The position numbers were made by a program, and so were the translations under genes. Below, in pieces: positions 27,080 through 36,133 of a stretch of DNA of 64,000 nucleotides. Under the pieces are notes generated by a model that saw only the letters and a list, made by a program, of their open reading frames with translations, was not told the DNA's origin and made no database searches. Within the stretch, counting starts at the first letter, position 1. Every line of letters starts with the position of its first letter. The stretch comes from JAWPMT01 sp965601475 (lineage in GTDB: Bacteria > Bacteroidota > Bacteroidia > Cytophagales > Cyclobacteriaceae), in the NCBI GenBank assembly GCA_965601475.1, contig OZ271832.1:2170001-2234000 (forward strand), given 5' to 3'.

Positions 27080-29004
27080 TGTAGATAATAGTTGAGTTTT
27101 AAAGTAATGTCGTAGTTGATACCCGGCATGGCCCTGTTTTCATAGCTTTCGTAGTCCTCATCAGTCAGATTACGGACCCTGCCTGAGGCTTGCAATTGAA
27201 AATTGTTGGTCTTCAGTAGGTTCTTTGAAAAGAAGATGTCGTAAAGCGTGAATTCTGGTAATGGAGCCAGTTCATTGTTGGCTTCGGTAAACCGTTCCCC
27301 TGTGAAGGTCCTGCTGATTCCGAAATGCCACTCGAAGAGGGTGATATCCAACCTGGTGAGGGACGTTCTTCTGGGGGTAAAAGCCACTTGTTTACCCTGA
27401 GACCTGTCAGCGCTCCCCAAACCGATCTGGTTGATGGTTTCGGAGTATGTGGCGTTGTGGCGAATTGCAACATTTCCCCAATTCCCCAATTCGTAGGATG
27501 CAGCAACTTCGAAATTCAGCCCACTGGCAACAACCTGTTCCAGATTTTGCGGAAACCAGAAAGACGTCACCTGACCCTGATCATCCCTCTCCCGACCGCC
27601 CGGTCGCCAAAGTATCCAGTTATCAACCTCGCTACGATAGGCGCTTGCAGTAGCTTCCAATTGCAAAGCGGAAAAATTCAGTGTCCCGGCTACTGCGACG
27701 TCAACAGTCGTCGCCAGCTCGGCATCCAATGATGGGTTTCCTCCCGGATTCCAAAATCGGTCGTTCAAGGTGGGCAACCTATAGCTGCGGCTCCATTGCG
27801 CCTCGGCATTGAGACGCAAGACCTCCGACTGCAATAAGTCCAACGATGTAAGTAAGGAGGGAGAAAATGCTTTTAGTTCGCCATCCACCATAGGTTGCCG
27901 CAAGTTGGCCCCCACGGAAATCCAGGAGAGTGGAACCCAATCCAGGGAAGTAAACCAATCATTTCTGATTTCCGATATGTTATCTTCAAAGGAAGCCCCA
28001 TTCACAAAAAGTAGGTTAGCGTTTACACCTCCCAAAACAGTGAATTTGTCCCATTGCTCCAGTTCCATTTGTGACAACCCAAAGACGCGCTCCACAACCA
28101 AAGGAGTCCCCTCATTGTAAACCTGTCTGTCCCGGGTATAGCCAATATTGAACTCCGCATGCCAGTCCGAGGGATCAAGATAGTACCCAATATGACTCCT
28201 GAAGTTCCGGTCAAAAAGCTGATCATCACTGGTGAAATCGTTCCTGGAAGGCTGGATCCGCCGGTCGTTCTCAGCAAACCATAGGGATGCACTCATGGAG
28301 CTGTTGTCGTTGACTTTCCAGGCTAAATCCTGCGCAACATTGCGACTGTCAAAGGCTGCATTGCGTTGATTGATGGTCTCTCCACGATCGTCATATTCAA
28401 AGTCATTGTCTGCTTGCAGGTTCTGAACACGCAGGCTATAGGCGATTAGGTCATTGCCCCACTGGATCCCGGCTTCTGTCTGATTATATCCAAAACTTCC
28501 TATGGTATGACCAGTGGACACAGTCAGCGGCTGGTTGAATGTAGGTGCCGAGAGAAGCGTTATGGTTCCGCCAATCGCTCCACTCCCGTAGACAGAGGAT
28601 CCAGGTCCCTCTTGCAGACTGATCTGCGCCGCGCCTACGGATGAAACCAGATTAAGGTCGGACTGCCCATTCGAAAAGGAATTGATGGGCATGTTGTTCC
28701 ACAACAGGGCAGTACGGGAAGGACCCAGACCACGCAGGTTGATGGAGGATAGCTGTCCCCTGGCACCGTATTGATTAACCGCAATGGGCAATTCCCGGAG
28801 CAACAAATCCGTCAACGACTCAGCCCCTAGCGAATCTGTAGGCATTTCATGAGTCAAGGTGCTCATGGTATATTTCTCCTCTTCCAGGCCAGTGACTACT
28901 ACGCCCTCCAAGTGGACGGTATCAGACAAAAAATCCTGACCCAATGCCGGAAGCAACAGCGCCATGAGACCAAGGAGGGCTAACCAAAACTTAATATTCC
29001 ACAT
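27076..29004 (-). CDS. btuB: TonB-dependent vitamin B12 receptor
   Basis: 642 residues: signal peptide (MWNIKFWLALLGLMALLLPALG), a TonB-box region (HLEGVVVTG), plug (SLTDLLLRELPIAVNQYG, SSINLRGLGPSRTALLWNNMPI, LQEGPGSSVYGSGAIGGTI) and a 22-strand-type barrel ending NYDITLKLNYYLQ. The cobalamin riboswitch immediately upstream, the BtuG-like partner behind it and BtuFCD next door identify the substrate as cobalamin or a close corrinoid. Confidence 0.9.
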   Translation of the reverse strand: MWNIKFWLALLGLMALLLPALGQDFLSDTVHLEGVVVTGLEEEKYTMSTLTHEMPTDSLGAESLTDLLLRELPIAVNQYGARGQLSSINLRGLGPSRTALLWNNMPINSFSNGQSDLNLVSSVGAAQISLQEGPGSSVYGSGAIGGTITLLSAPTFNQPLTVSTGHTIGSFGYNQTEAGIQWGNDLIAYSLRVQNLQADNDFEYDDRGETINQRNAAFDSRNVAQDLAWKVNDNSSMSASLWFAENDRRIQPSRNDFTSDDQLFDRNFRSHIGYYLDPSDWHAEFNIGYTRDRQVYNEGTPLVVERVFGLSQMELEQWDKFTVLGGVNANLLFVNGASFEDNISEIRNDWFTSLDWVPLSWISVGANLRQPMVDGELKAFSPSLLTSLDLLQSEVLRLNAEAQWSRSYRLPTLNDRFWNPGGNPSLDAELATTVDVAVAGTLNFSALQLEATASAYRSEVDNWILWRPGGRERDDQGQVTSFWFPQNLEQVVASGLNFEVAASYELGNWGNVAIRHNATYSETINQIGLGSADRSQGKQVAFTPRRTSLTRLDITLFEWHFGISRTFTGERFTEANNELAPLPEFTLYDIFFSKNLLKTNNFQLQASGRVRNLTDEDYESYENRAMPGINYDITLKLNYYLQ

Positions 29005-29056
29005 CGTTGTACGTTTTGTCCAGCCTTCACCCGAGGTGGAAAACGCTTCCTAAAAA

Positions 29057-29230
29057 GCATATGGCAGGTCTCCTGGCTCTTTCATGTTCAACGCCTTCCC
29101 GTCTAGTGACAGTGGCCAGATAAGATGAACATCCTTACGGAATGAAATTACAGTTGCGGGGACAGCCTCGGCTTCCAACCGAGTTCCCTTTTAATCCAGC
29201 GGAACGACTTCTTCCACCAGAACCATACGC
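29057..29230 (-). promoter_or_regulatory. Cobalamin (AdoCbl) riboswitch
   Basis: Read on the minus strand, the closing stem GCGTATGGT/GCCATATGC pairs across 174 bases. Inside are the conserved GGGAACTCGGT, GCCGAGGCTGTCCCCGCAACTGTAA core, GCCACTG and the B12 box GAGCCAGGAGACCTGCC. All hallmark elements are present and in order. It ends 52 bases before the btuB start, so B12 should shut off btuB and the BtuG-like gene. Confidence 0.95.
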
Positions 29231-29386
29231 TTCAAAGTTACAACGATTGATCCAGATTGTGCCACAGGCCCAGTGATTAGCCCATTATTCTCCCAAATGC
29301 GGAGATGAGCTCACATCATTTGTTAGGGGAAATTCCAGAAATTTTTACATTTTTGAATACACGCCTGCCTCCAACCTAACCGCACC

Positions 29387-30742
29387 ATGCATAGAGGCTT
29401 AGTACTATTATTGTATTTGATGGCCATGGTCGCTTATGGCCAGACCAAGCTCTTTGACTGTTCTATCGAACAGAAAAGGGCATACACGATGCATCACGTT
29501 CAGGATCGAGCCCTAAATCGCTCGTACCTGCTGATGGTTTCCTACAATCAGGTAGACGTGCTCATCCTGGACTCGACGATGATGATGACCGGGCAAAAGA
29601 GCTACCCCATTCGGCTCAAGCAAGAGAAGCATTACCTCACGGAGCCGCTGGATTTCACAGCTGAGAATGGAATGGTTTATGGATTTTATGCCAATCACAA
29701 CCTGACCATCGCCGGATTTCTGGAATTTAACCTTCGATCCAAAAAGGCTGTTAGACGCGGCCAATTGCCCATAGACCTGAATCGTAAAGATGAATTTCTG
29801 TTTTACTACAAACAGAATGATGTATTCTACCTGGCATCGGGCACTAAGGGCACCAGCATCGTGAAAGTGTATGCGATCTACACGCCCAAAAACATAAAGA
29901 GGTCGGCGTTCTTCGTGGATGTGTACGAGGACCTCCACGACATGTTCAAGCGATTCAGCGAGCCGAAATCCATGGACGTAGGTGTGGTTACGGCCGATTC
30001 AGACTTGTCCACGCTGTCGAAAAAGATTAAAGTGTATCCACAAAGCAATGAGCTCAGAATCACATTTGAGACCAGTGGAGGAACAGAAATTATTGATCTG
30101 GACCTCGAAAACGAAGCCTACACAGATGATATCATTCATTACCGGAGGTTCAACAAAGAAGGGAAGACAAACAACACTAACTCCTTCCTGATCGGCGATT
30201 ATCACTTCATCGCCAGGTCGTCGGGAGAAGAGATATTCGTTTATGCTGAAGAAAAGGGGCGTTCGGAAGCACTGTTTTCTGGTAGGTTTGATCGGGAGAT
30301 GGATGACATCCCGTTTGCCAATGAAATGGATATAGGCGGAAAGATCTGGACGAGTTCAAGTTTCTACCGTAACACACCCAAAGATCTGATACGGGATATC
30401 GACGATGGCAACATCGGGATCGACGTCGACCCACTGGATACGGCCTATGTGATTACCGTGGGGAATTTCAAGGAAACCACCAACCCAATAACTGACCCCT
30501 ATGGCAGCAAGGTCTCAGGAAGAAACGAAGGCGAGTCCTCTTACTTTAAGGTATTACTCTCCTCGGACTTTCAACCTCGTCCGGATACCATACACGACTG
30601 GCAATCCCTGGAAATCGCCGAGTTCTTTACCGAAAATGACCTAAAGGGCCGATATGTTTTTAGATTCGAGTCCAAGGATCGTGATTATGTTTTTTTTAAG
30701 GACAAGAAGGATAGGAATTTCAAACTCTATAGGCTGGACTGA
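29387..30742 (+). CDS. Secreted protein of unknown function, first gene of btuFCD operon
   Basis: 451 residues with a signal peptide (MHRGLVLLLYLMAMVAYG). No family recognised. The mature part alternates short strands (YLLMVSYNQVDVLILDSTMMM, FYLASGTKGTSIVKVYAIYTP, YHFIARSSGEEIFVYAEEKG) and may be a propeller-like repeat protein. It overlaps the start of the BtuF gene, so it is translated in the same transcript. A role in corrinoid uptake is suggested by position only. No riboswitch is visible on this strand. Confidence 0.75.
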   Translation: MHRGLVLLLYLMAMVAYGQTKLFDCSIEQKRAYTMHHVQDRALNRSYLLMVSYNQVDVLILDSTMMMTGQKSYPIRLKQEKHYLTEPLDFTAENGMVYGFYANHNLTIAGFLEFNLRSKKAVRRGQLPIDLNRKDEFLFYYKQNDVFYLASGTKGTSIVKVYAIYTPKNIKRSAFFVDVYEDLHDMFKRFSEPKSMDVGVVTADSDLSTLSKKIKVYPQSNELRITFETSGGTEIIDLDLENEAYTDDIIHYRRFNKEGKTNNTNSFLIGDYHFIARSSGEEIFVYAEEKGRSEALFSGRFDREMDDIPFANEMDIGGKIWTSSSFYRNTPKDLIRDIDDGNIGIDVDPLDTAYVITVGNFKETTNPITDPYGSKVSGRNEGESSYFKVLLSSDFQPRPDTIHDWQSLEIAEFFTENDLKGRYVFRFESKDRDYVFFKDKKDRNFKLYRLD

Positions 30743-31787
30743 CCTATCTATTATCCTTTTGCTTGGCCTTTGCTGCTGCCAACAACCGCAGAAAGAATCC
30801 AGCAGCTCACCATCTCTGCTATTGCGTCATGCAACAGGTTTTGAAGTAACTCCAAATACCATTGAGGTCATTGAACCTTGGCCGGGTGCTCAGCGTCAGG
30901 TATATCCATTGCCCCAAAATGTACAAAGGGTGATATGCACCTCCACGACACATTTGCATTTTCTGGAACTCCTGGGCCTTGAAGACAGGCTGGTTGGTTT
31001 CCCGACTACCCGATACATATATTCAGAGAAAATCAGAAAACGCGTTGACGATGGAGAAATCAGGGACATCGGCCCAGACGGAGCTATCAACCTGGAACTG
31101 GTCCTCTCTCTCAAGCCAGATCTTGTCATTGCATTTGACGCCGGAAACGAAAGTGGGATTCTTCAGCAAATCAAAGAGGCCGGCATTCCGGTCATGCTAA
31201 ATGCTGACTACATGGAAAAAACACCTCTGGGGCGTGCTGAATGGTTGAAGTTTTTCGGTGCGATATTCGACCGGGAAAGAAAGGCTGACTCGGTATTCCA
31301 TTTCATAGAATCTAACTACATCGCATTGCGCGATCAGGCCGCAGCCACTGCGGAGCGTCCAGCCATCATGACCGGTGTATTGCTGGGCGAAACCTGGTTC
31401 CTCCCCGGTGGTCAGAACTGGCTCGCCACCTTCTTCGAGGAATCAGGAGGAAAATATGTCTGGGGGGAAAACCAGGATCGGGGGTGGCTCGAATTATCCT
31501 TCGAGGCCGTTTATGAGCAAGCAGGTACTGCATCATATTGGATTGGCACGGCTACCTTCTCCTCCAGAGAAGAACTGCTGGGTGCAGATGATCGATACCA
31601 CAACTTCGATCCTGTGTCCCACGATCGCGTGTACAACTATGATCTGCGGTACCGGCAAAATGGTGGCAATGACTTCTTTGAATCAGCCTACGCAAGGCCA
31701 GACATTGTACTGGCGGACCTCATTGCAATACTCCACCCTGAAGTTCTGCCAGATCATCAGCCATTCTATTTCGGTAAACTACCATGA
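30687..31787 (+). CDS. btuF: Cobalamin-binding periplasmic lipoprotein BtuF
   Basis: Class III substrate-binding protein of a B12 ABC importer. The ATG at 30687 leads into a hydrophobic stretch with lipobox LGLC; the earlier ATG at 30654 only lengthens the n-region. The domain shows RVICTSTTHLHFLELLGLEDRLVGF, LELVLSLKPDLVIAF and a late PDIVLADLIAILHPEVL, the usual BtuF/FepB-like pattern. It overlaps the upstream gene by 56 bases and btuC by 4 (ATGA), so coupled translation is likely. Confidence 0.88.
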   Translation: MFFLRTRRIGISNSIGWTDLSIILLLGLCCCQQPQKESSSSPSLLLRHATGFEVTPNTIEVIEPWPGAQRQVYPLPQNVQRVICTSTTHLHFLELLGLEDRLVGFPTTRYIYSEKIRKRVDDGEIRDIGPDGAINLELVLSLKPDLVIAFDAGNESGILQQIKEAGIPVMLNADYMEKTPLGRAEWLKFFGAIFDRERKADSVFHFIESNYIALRDQAAATAERPAIMTGVLLGETWFLPGGQNWLATFFEESGGKYVWGENQDRGWLELSFEAVYEQAGTASYWIGTATFSSREELLGADDRYHNFDPVSHDRVYNYDLRYRQNGGNDFFESAYARPDIVLADLIAILHPEVLPDHQPFYFGKLP

Positions 31788-32833
31788 GCAGCAGGAACAC
31801 CCCGAGCAAGAAGTGGGCGCTGGTCTTCGTAGCGCTCTTTGCATGCCTGATGGTAACCATGGTTTTGAGTATTTCTGTGGGATCAATCTTGATGGACCCT
31901 GCGAGCATCTGGTCCTATTTCATTAACGGATTTTCAGGAACGGAAAGCTGGGACGTGATCCTGAAGCAATTCAGGATACCCAAGGCCCTAACCACGGTCT
32001 TCGTGGGGGCTGCTTTGGGTGTCAGCGGACTGCAAATGCAAACGCTATTCAGAAATCCATTGGCAGGCCCGTTCGTTCTGGGCATAAGCTCGGGAGCGGG
32101 TTTAGGTGTGGCCATTATGATTTTTTTAGGTGTACAGTTTGGCTTCTATTTGGGTATGACGGGTATTGGCAGAAACTGGCTTTTCGTTATTTCAGCGGGA
32201 TTGGGGTCATTTTTGGTTCTACTGGTCATCGTGCTTGCCTCATCTAAATTGCGCGATGGCGTGAGCCTCTTGATCATAGGCTTGATGTTTGGTACGGTAA
32301 CCAGTGCGGTGGTGAGTATTTTGCAATTCTTCAGTCAGGCTGAAAACATCCAGGCGTTCGTCTTTTGGTCCTTTGGTAGTGTGGGCAGTGTGTCCAGGTC
32401 TGAGTTGCAAATTCTGATTGCACTATTGATCCCCGGACTTATTGGCGCAGTGTTTTTGTCGAAATCCCTGAATGTGCTGCTACTGGGTGACAACTATGCC
32501 ACAAGCCTGGGTTTGAACCTCAAAAGATCCAGGCTACTGATCATCATCAATACCAGCCTACTGGCGGGTACGGTGACCGCGTTTTGTGGGCCCATCGCCT
32601 TCATCGGACTTGCAGTACCACACCTGTGCCGGATGATCTTCAACACTTCCAACCACCTCCTACTCTCTCCGCTGGTGATGCTACTGGGAGCCATCTTGCT
32701 CCTCGCTTTTGATCTCATTGCCCAGGTGCCGGGATTGGACGTGACCTTGCCCCTCAATGCCATGACTGCAATGTTTGGTGGTCCTTTCGTGATTTGGATG
32801 ATTCTGAAAAAACGGTCCGTTAATTACTCCTGA
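31784..32833 (+). CDS. btuC: B12 ABC transporter permease BtuC
   Basis: 349 residues with about ten transmembrane helices. Family motifs: FRIPKALTTVFVGAALGVSGLQMQTLFRNPLAGPFVLG, LGLNLKRSR, and GPIAFIGLAVPHLCRM, which forms the coupling-helix region contacting the ATPase. Stop and the btuD start overlap (TGATG). Confidence 0.92.
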   Translation: MSSRNTPSKKWALVFVALFACLMVTMVLSISVGSILMDPASIWSYFINGFSGTESWDVILKQFRIPKALTTVFVGAALGVSGLQMQTLFRNPLAGPFVLGISSGAGLGVAIMIFLGVQFGFYLGMTGIGRNWLFVISAGLGSFLVLLVIVLASSKLRDGVSLLIIGLMFGTVTSAVVSILQFFSQAENIQAFVFWSFGSVGSVSRSELQILIALLIPGLIGAVFLSKSLNVLLLGDNYATSLGLNLKRSRLLIIINTSLLAGTVTAFCGPIAFIGLAVPHLCRMIFNTSNHLLLSPLVMLLGAILLLAFDLIAQVPGLDVTLPLNAMTAMFGGPFVIWMILKKRSVNYS

Positions 32834-33825
32834 TGTTACTGCTAGAAACGAGAGACCTGGAAATCGGCTACCAGCCTGAAAAAGTGCTACAATCAGGCAT
32901 TGACTTTCGGCTATCGGCAGGCACCATCGTTTCGCTCATGGGCCAAAATGGGGTCGGGAAGACCACATTCATTAAGACGATCCATGGCCTCATGCCAGCC
33001 CTGGCCGGGCAAATAGAAATAATGGGCGAGGACATCGCGCAATTCTCAAGACAGGAGTTGGCGACAAAGTTTGCAGTCGTATTGACCGAGAAACCACCGG
33101 TTTCAAATATTACCGTACGTGACCTCATTGCCCTTGGACGGCATCCTCACAACAACTGGCTCGGAATGCTATCCCCCGGTGACAAAGTTGCCATTGACAA
33201 AGCCATTGATCTCACCCGAATCAACTACATCGCCGACAAAAGCCTCCACGAACTCAGCGACGGACAATTCCAAAAAGTGATGATTGCCAGGGCACTTGCC
33301 CAGGAAACAGACATCATCGTCCTCGACGAGCCGGTTGCACACCTGGACCTGAATAACAAGATCGAAGTATTGCTCCTGCTGCGACAAATTGCCGATGAGG
33401 GCAAGGGCGTACTCATTTCGACGCATGACATGCAGGTAACCACGCAGTTGTCGGATGAATTGTGGCTATTTGACTTCAACACCTCCGTCCGGCACGGCCT
33501 CCCTGAGGATTTGATCGTTTCTGGAACATTGTCCAAGGCGCTATTCCTCGAAGAGCACCCTTACGACCTCATCCATCATCGTCTGCTTGTTAATACCCGT
33601 GGTCCGGCTGTGCAGGTAGAGGGAGACCCAGAAATTGTCTATTGGACTTCTCAGGCCTTACACCGGGGTGGGTTTAAGGTCGCCTCAAAGGGGTTCGTCA
33701 CCATAACCTGCTCCCAGGGAAAATGGCAAACGGCAGACCGCGACTTCTACTCCATTAGGGAACTCATTGCCTGGTTGTCTGAAGTCCAGGAAACACTTCA
33801 GAAAGCAAACCTCGAGGACAATTAA
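32833..33825 (+). CDS. btuD: B12 ABC transporter ATPase BtuD with C-terminal extension
   Basis: ABC ATPase: Walker A GQNGVGKTTF, Q-loop VVLTEK, signature LSDGQFQKV, Walker B IIVLDEPVAHLD and switch His in STHDM. The ATPase core ends near residue 250. A further about 75 residues (NTRGPAVQVEGDPEIVYWTSQALHRGG onward) form an added domain absent from E. coli BtuD; it might be a regulatory domain. Confidence 0.9.
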   Translation: MLLLETRDLEIGYQPEKVLQSGIDFRLSAGTIVSLMGQNGVGKTTFIKTIHGLMPALAGQIEIMGEDIAQFSRQELATKFAVVLTEKPPVSNITVRDLIALGRHPHNNWLGMLSPGDKVAIDKAIDLTRINYIADKSLHELSDGQFQKVMIARALAQETDIIVLDEPVAHLDLNNKIEVLLLLRQIADEGKGVLISTHDMQVTTQLSDELWLFDFNTSVRHGLPEDLIVSGTLSKALFLEEHPYDLIHHRLLVNTRGPAVQVEGDPEIVYWTSQALHRGGFKVASKGFVTITCSQGKWQTADRDFYSIRELIAWLSEVQETLQKANLEDN

Positions 33826-33899
33826 CCATTCCCGTAATTAAACGTATACTCGCGCAACCAAGAGATGACAATTCGCATCCCTCAGGCAAAGGTCAAGAC

Positions 33900-35180
33900 A
33901 TGTCAAATCCAAAACACGCGATCGCCCTGGCGATTTTTATTATTCCCGTACTACTTTCAGCCCAAAATGCTGTCAATATCAAGGGAACCATTCTGGATAA
34001 GTCCAGTGGTGAACCCCTCCCATTTGCTACCGTCAACCTCAAAGGAACAGCCATAGGCACCATCTCCAATGCCGATGGTGACTTCACCTTCAGATGCCCC
34101 AACCAGGGAACGCTACTGGTAAGCTTCATTGGCTACCAGTCATTCGAAATCCCCATCCAGGATATCAATTCTGAGTTTTTGATAGCTGAGTTAACGCCCA
34201 CTTTCATTGAGCTGACAGAATTGGTCGTAAGGCCCCTCTCTGCCGAACAGTATTTGCGTCGGGTAGTGCGCAAGTTTGATGACAACTATGCCAAGACACC
34301 CTTTGAGACCAGGGCCTATTATCGAGAGAAATTCACCGAGAACAATGCTCCAATTCAATATACGGAGGCATTTTTCAAGAGCTTCTACCCAGACTTTCGT
34401 CAGGACTCATCACAGCATCAGCTGCTACTCTATCGTCGAACAGAAGACCTCCAGGACATCGCATTCATGGCCTCCAGAAGGGACAAAAAGATTGCCAAAG
34501 AGCAAAAGAAGGCTCTGAAAAGGGGGGAAGAATATGACAATGAAACGGATCAAAATATCATTCAGATGGCGTTTGGAGGGCCGGAAGAAGTGATTGCGGA
34601 AGATCCGGTGATTGCCCCGGAAAATTTCCTGGACACGCTCCTCTTCAAGAAATTTCGGTATGAATACGGCGAAAACTCCTCTTATCAGGGACGAAAACTC
34701 CTGTCGATCAATTTTGAAACGAGAGGCAAAGTGGAGCATGTGAAACAATCCGGCAAGATCCTGATCGACGAAGACTCTGATGCTATTGTTTCGGTGGAAT
34801 TCACGGGCAAATTTGTGATCCCCCTATGGGCGCGGCCACTGCTATTTACCTTCGGCCTGGCCATCAAGGAGCCCGTGTTTACCAAGCGAGTTCGCTATCA
34901 GCAAGTAGGTGAAAAGTGGTATCCCCAGAGCATGTTGGTACAAGGTGGCCTGGGATTGACCAAGAGGTATATCCTCAAGTCCAATGACAAGTCGGCCTTT
35001 TATATTGAGCAAGTCTTCAACGTCCAAAGTATCGATCTCAAGAACCCAACGGAGATATCCAAAGAGCACCTCTACGATCCCGACGATGACCTGGAGGAAC
35101 AGCTCGTGACCGAAGATGGGGTGGAATGGTCCAAAGTGAATGTGCTGCAGGTTGAAAACCAGTTTGCCGGTTCAGACTAG
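33900..35180 (+). CDS. Carboxypeptidase-regulatory-like domain protein
   Basis: 426 residues. Signal peptide (about 1-21), then a carboxypeptidase-D regulatory-like domain (VNIKGTILDKSSGEPLPFATVNLKGTAIGTISNADGDFTF...LLVSFIGYQSFEI). A roughly 320-residue region follows that begins ELVVRPLSAEQYLRRVVRKFDDNYAKTPFETRAYYREKF, as in DUF5686-like outer membrane-associated proteins. Function unknown; probably cell envelope. Confidence 0.8.
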   Translation: MSNPKHAIALAIFIIPVLLSAQNAVNIKGTILDKSSGEPLPFATVNLKGTAIGTISNADGDFTFRCPNQGTLLVSFIGYQSFEIPIQDINSEFLIAELTPTFIELTELVVRPLSAEQYLRRVVRKFDDNYAKTPFETRAYYREKFTENNAPIQYTEAFFKSFYPDFRQDSSQHQLLLYRRTEDLQDIAFMASRRDKKIAKEQKKALKRGEEYDNETDQNIIQMAFGGPEEVIAEDPVIAPENFLDTLLFKKFRYEYGENSSYQGRKLLSINFETRGKVEHVKQSGKILIDEDSDAIVSVEFTGKFVIPLWARPLLFTFGLAIKEPVFTKRVRYQQVGEKWYPQSMLVQGGLGLTKRYILKSNDKSAFYIEQVFNVQSIDLKNPTEISKEHLYDPDDDLEEQLVTEDGVEWSKVNVLQVENQFAGSD

Positions 35181-35182
35181 AC

Positions 35183-35213
35183 AAAAAAAAGAACCCCTTT
35201 CCAGAAGGGGCTC
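35183..35213 (-). terminator. Intrinsic terminator, minus strand
   Basis: On the minus strand, GAGCCCCTT pairs with AAGGGGTTC (one mismatch) around a 4-base loop, followed by TTTTTTTT. It lies about 50 bases past the stop of the DUF547 gene and between convergent genes. Confidence 0.85.
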
Positions 35214-35264
35214 CATGAGGCAAGTATCACCTAAACCTAACCTAAACCACTATATTAACTTACC

Positions 35265-35969
35265 TCATTTCTTGCCATTCAAGCTCCAATCGTATTCGTA
35301 GAATTTTGGCTGCTTGGTATTTGTTATTTTCTCCTTGCGATAATCATTGATGTAGCCCACCAGAGACTTCCCGGTCATCTCAAAATCGGCGCGATACCAA
35401 TTGAATATTTGTGATAACTCAGTTTTCTTATCAACAACCACAAACCAGTCAAGGTTCAAAACAAAAGCCGTCCGCTCTTGCAGTTGCTCCTCCAGTCCGT
35501 CCGGGAAAAAGCCAAAATTCGCCAGTGGCGGACAACTCACAGCAGCGCATACCAGGACAAAATGAGTTCGTTCATCATGGAAGCTCATCATGAGCCGGCC
35601 TTTCTCAATTTGATCCAGCGTTAGCATTTGTCCTCCCACATTGTGGCGGATGCCATTGAAGAAACTAGGTTCGTCCAATGGACTTTTAATGGGATACAGG
35701 TCAATAACCTGTTTGATCACCAGAATATTGTAGGCATTGATAAGAAAAGCCTTGTGCGCTTCAGGACTCATCGATTCACACTGCGCCTCGGCGATTTTCT
35801 CTACAAGGGCATCCAATTGAGCAGGTCCCCCTTTGATAGCTTCATAGTCAACTCGGCCCTGATCGTCGACATAGGTCTTGAAGAAACGATCAGCATCTTC
35901 AAAAAAACGATCCTGTGCCCCGACAAACGTGGACACAAACATCATTAGCAGGATTAAAGTCTTTTTCAT
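35265..35969 (-). CDS. DUF547 protein, secreted
   Basis: 235 residues from the ATG at 35969, which starts a good signal peptide (MKKTLILLMMFVSTFVGAQ); the longer reading from 36008 hides it. The DUF547 pattern is clear: YEAIKG, KAFLINAYNILVIKQVIDLYP, LTLDQIEKGRL, DERTHFVLVCAAVSCPPL and FLNLDWFV. The conserved Cys/His residues of the family are present. Function is unknown; the family appears in Bacteroidota and Proteobacteria as periplasmic proteins. Confidence 0.88.
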   Translation of the reverse strand: MKKTLILLMMFVSTFVGAQDRFFEDADRFFKTYVDDQGRVDYEAIKGGPAQLDALVEKIAEAQCESMSPEAHKAFLINAYNILVIKQVIDLYPIKSPLDEPSFFNGIRHNVGGQMLTLDQIEKGRLMMSFHDERTHFVLVCAAVSCPPLANFGFFPDGLEEQLQERTAFVLNLDWFVVVDKKTELSQIFNWYRADFEMTGKSLVGYINDYRKEKITNTKQPKFYEYDWSLNGKK

Positions 35970-36040
35970 TTTCAGTAGGGAGATTGCTTCTTCACACACC
36001 AACGCCATGAAGACATTGAAGTTTGACCATAAGGCTGATG

Positions 36041-36069
36041 TGTCAATGCATTGACATTAATCGATTAAT
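36041..36069. promoter_or_regulatory. Two abutting perfect palindromes, candidate operator
   Basis: TGTCAATGCATTGACA (36041-36056, 16 bases) and ATTAATCGATTAAT (36056-36069, 14 bases) are both perfect and share one base. They lie between divergent genes (starts at 35969 and 36134). The first resembles CRP/FNR-type half-site spacing. Regulator unknown. Confidence 0.55.
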
Positions 36070-36133
36070 CTGGGTATCTTGAAACTCACAGCCCGCCAAC
36101 TCGACTTAAATTGACCTCTGTAAACCCCTACTC

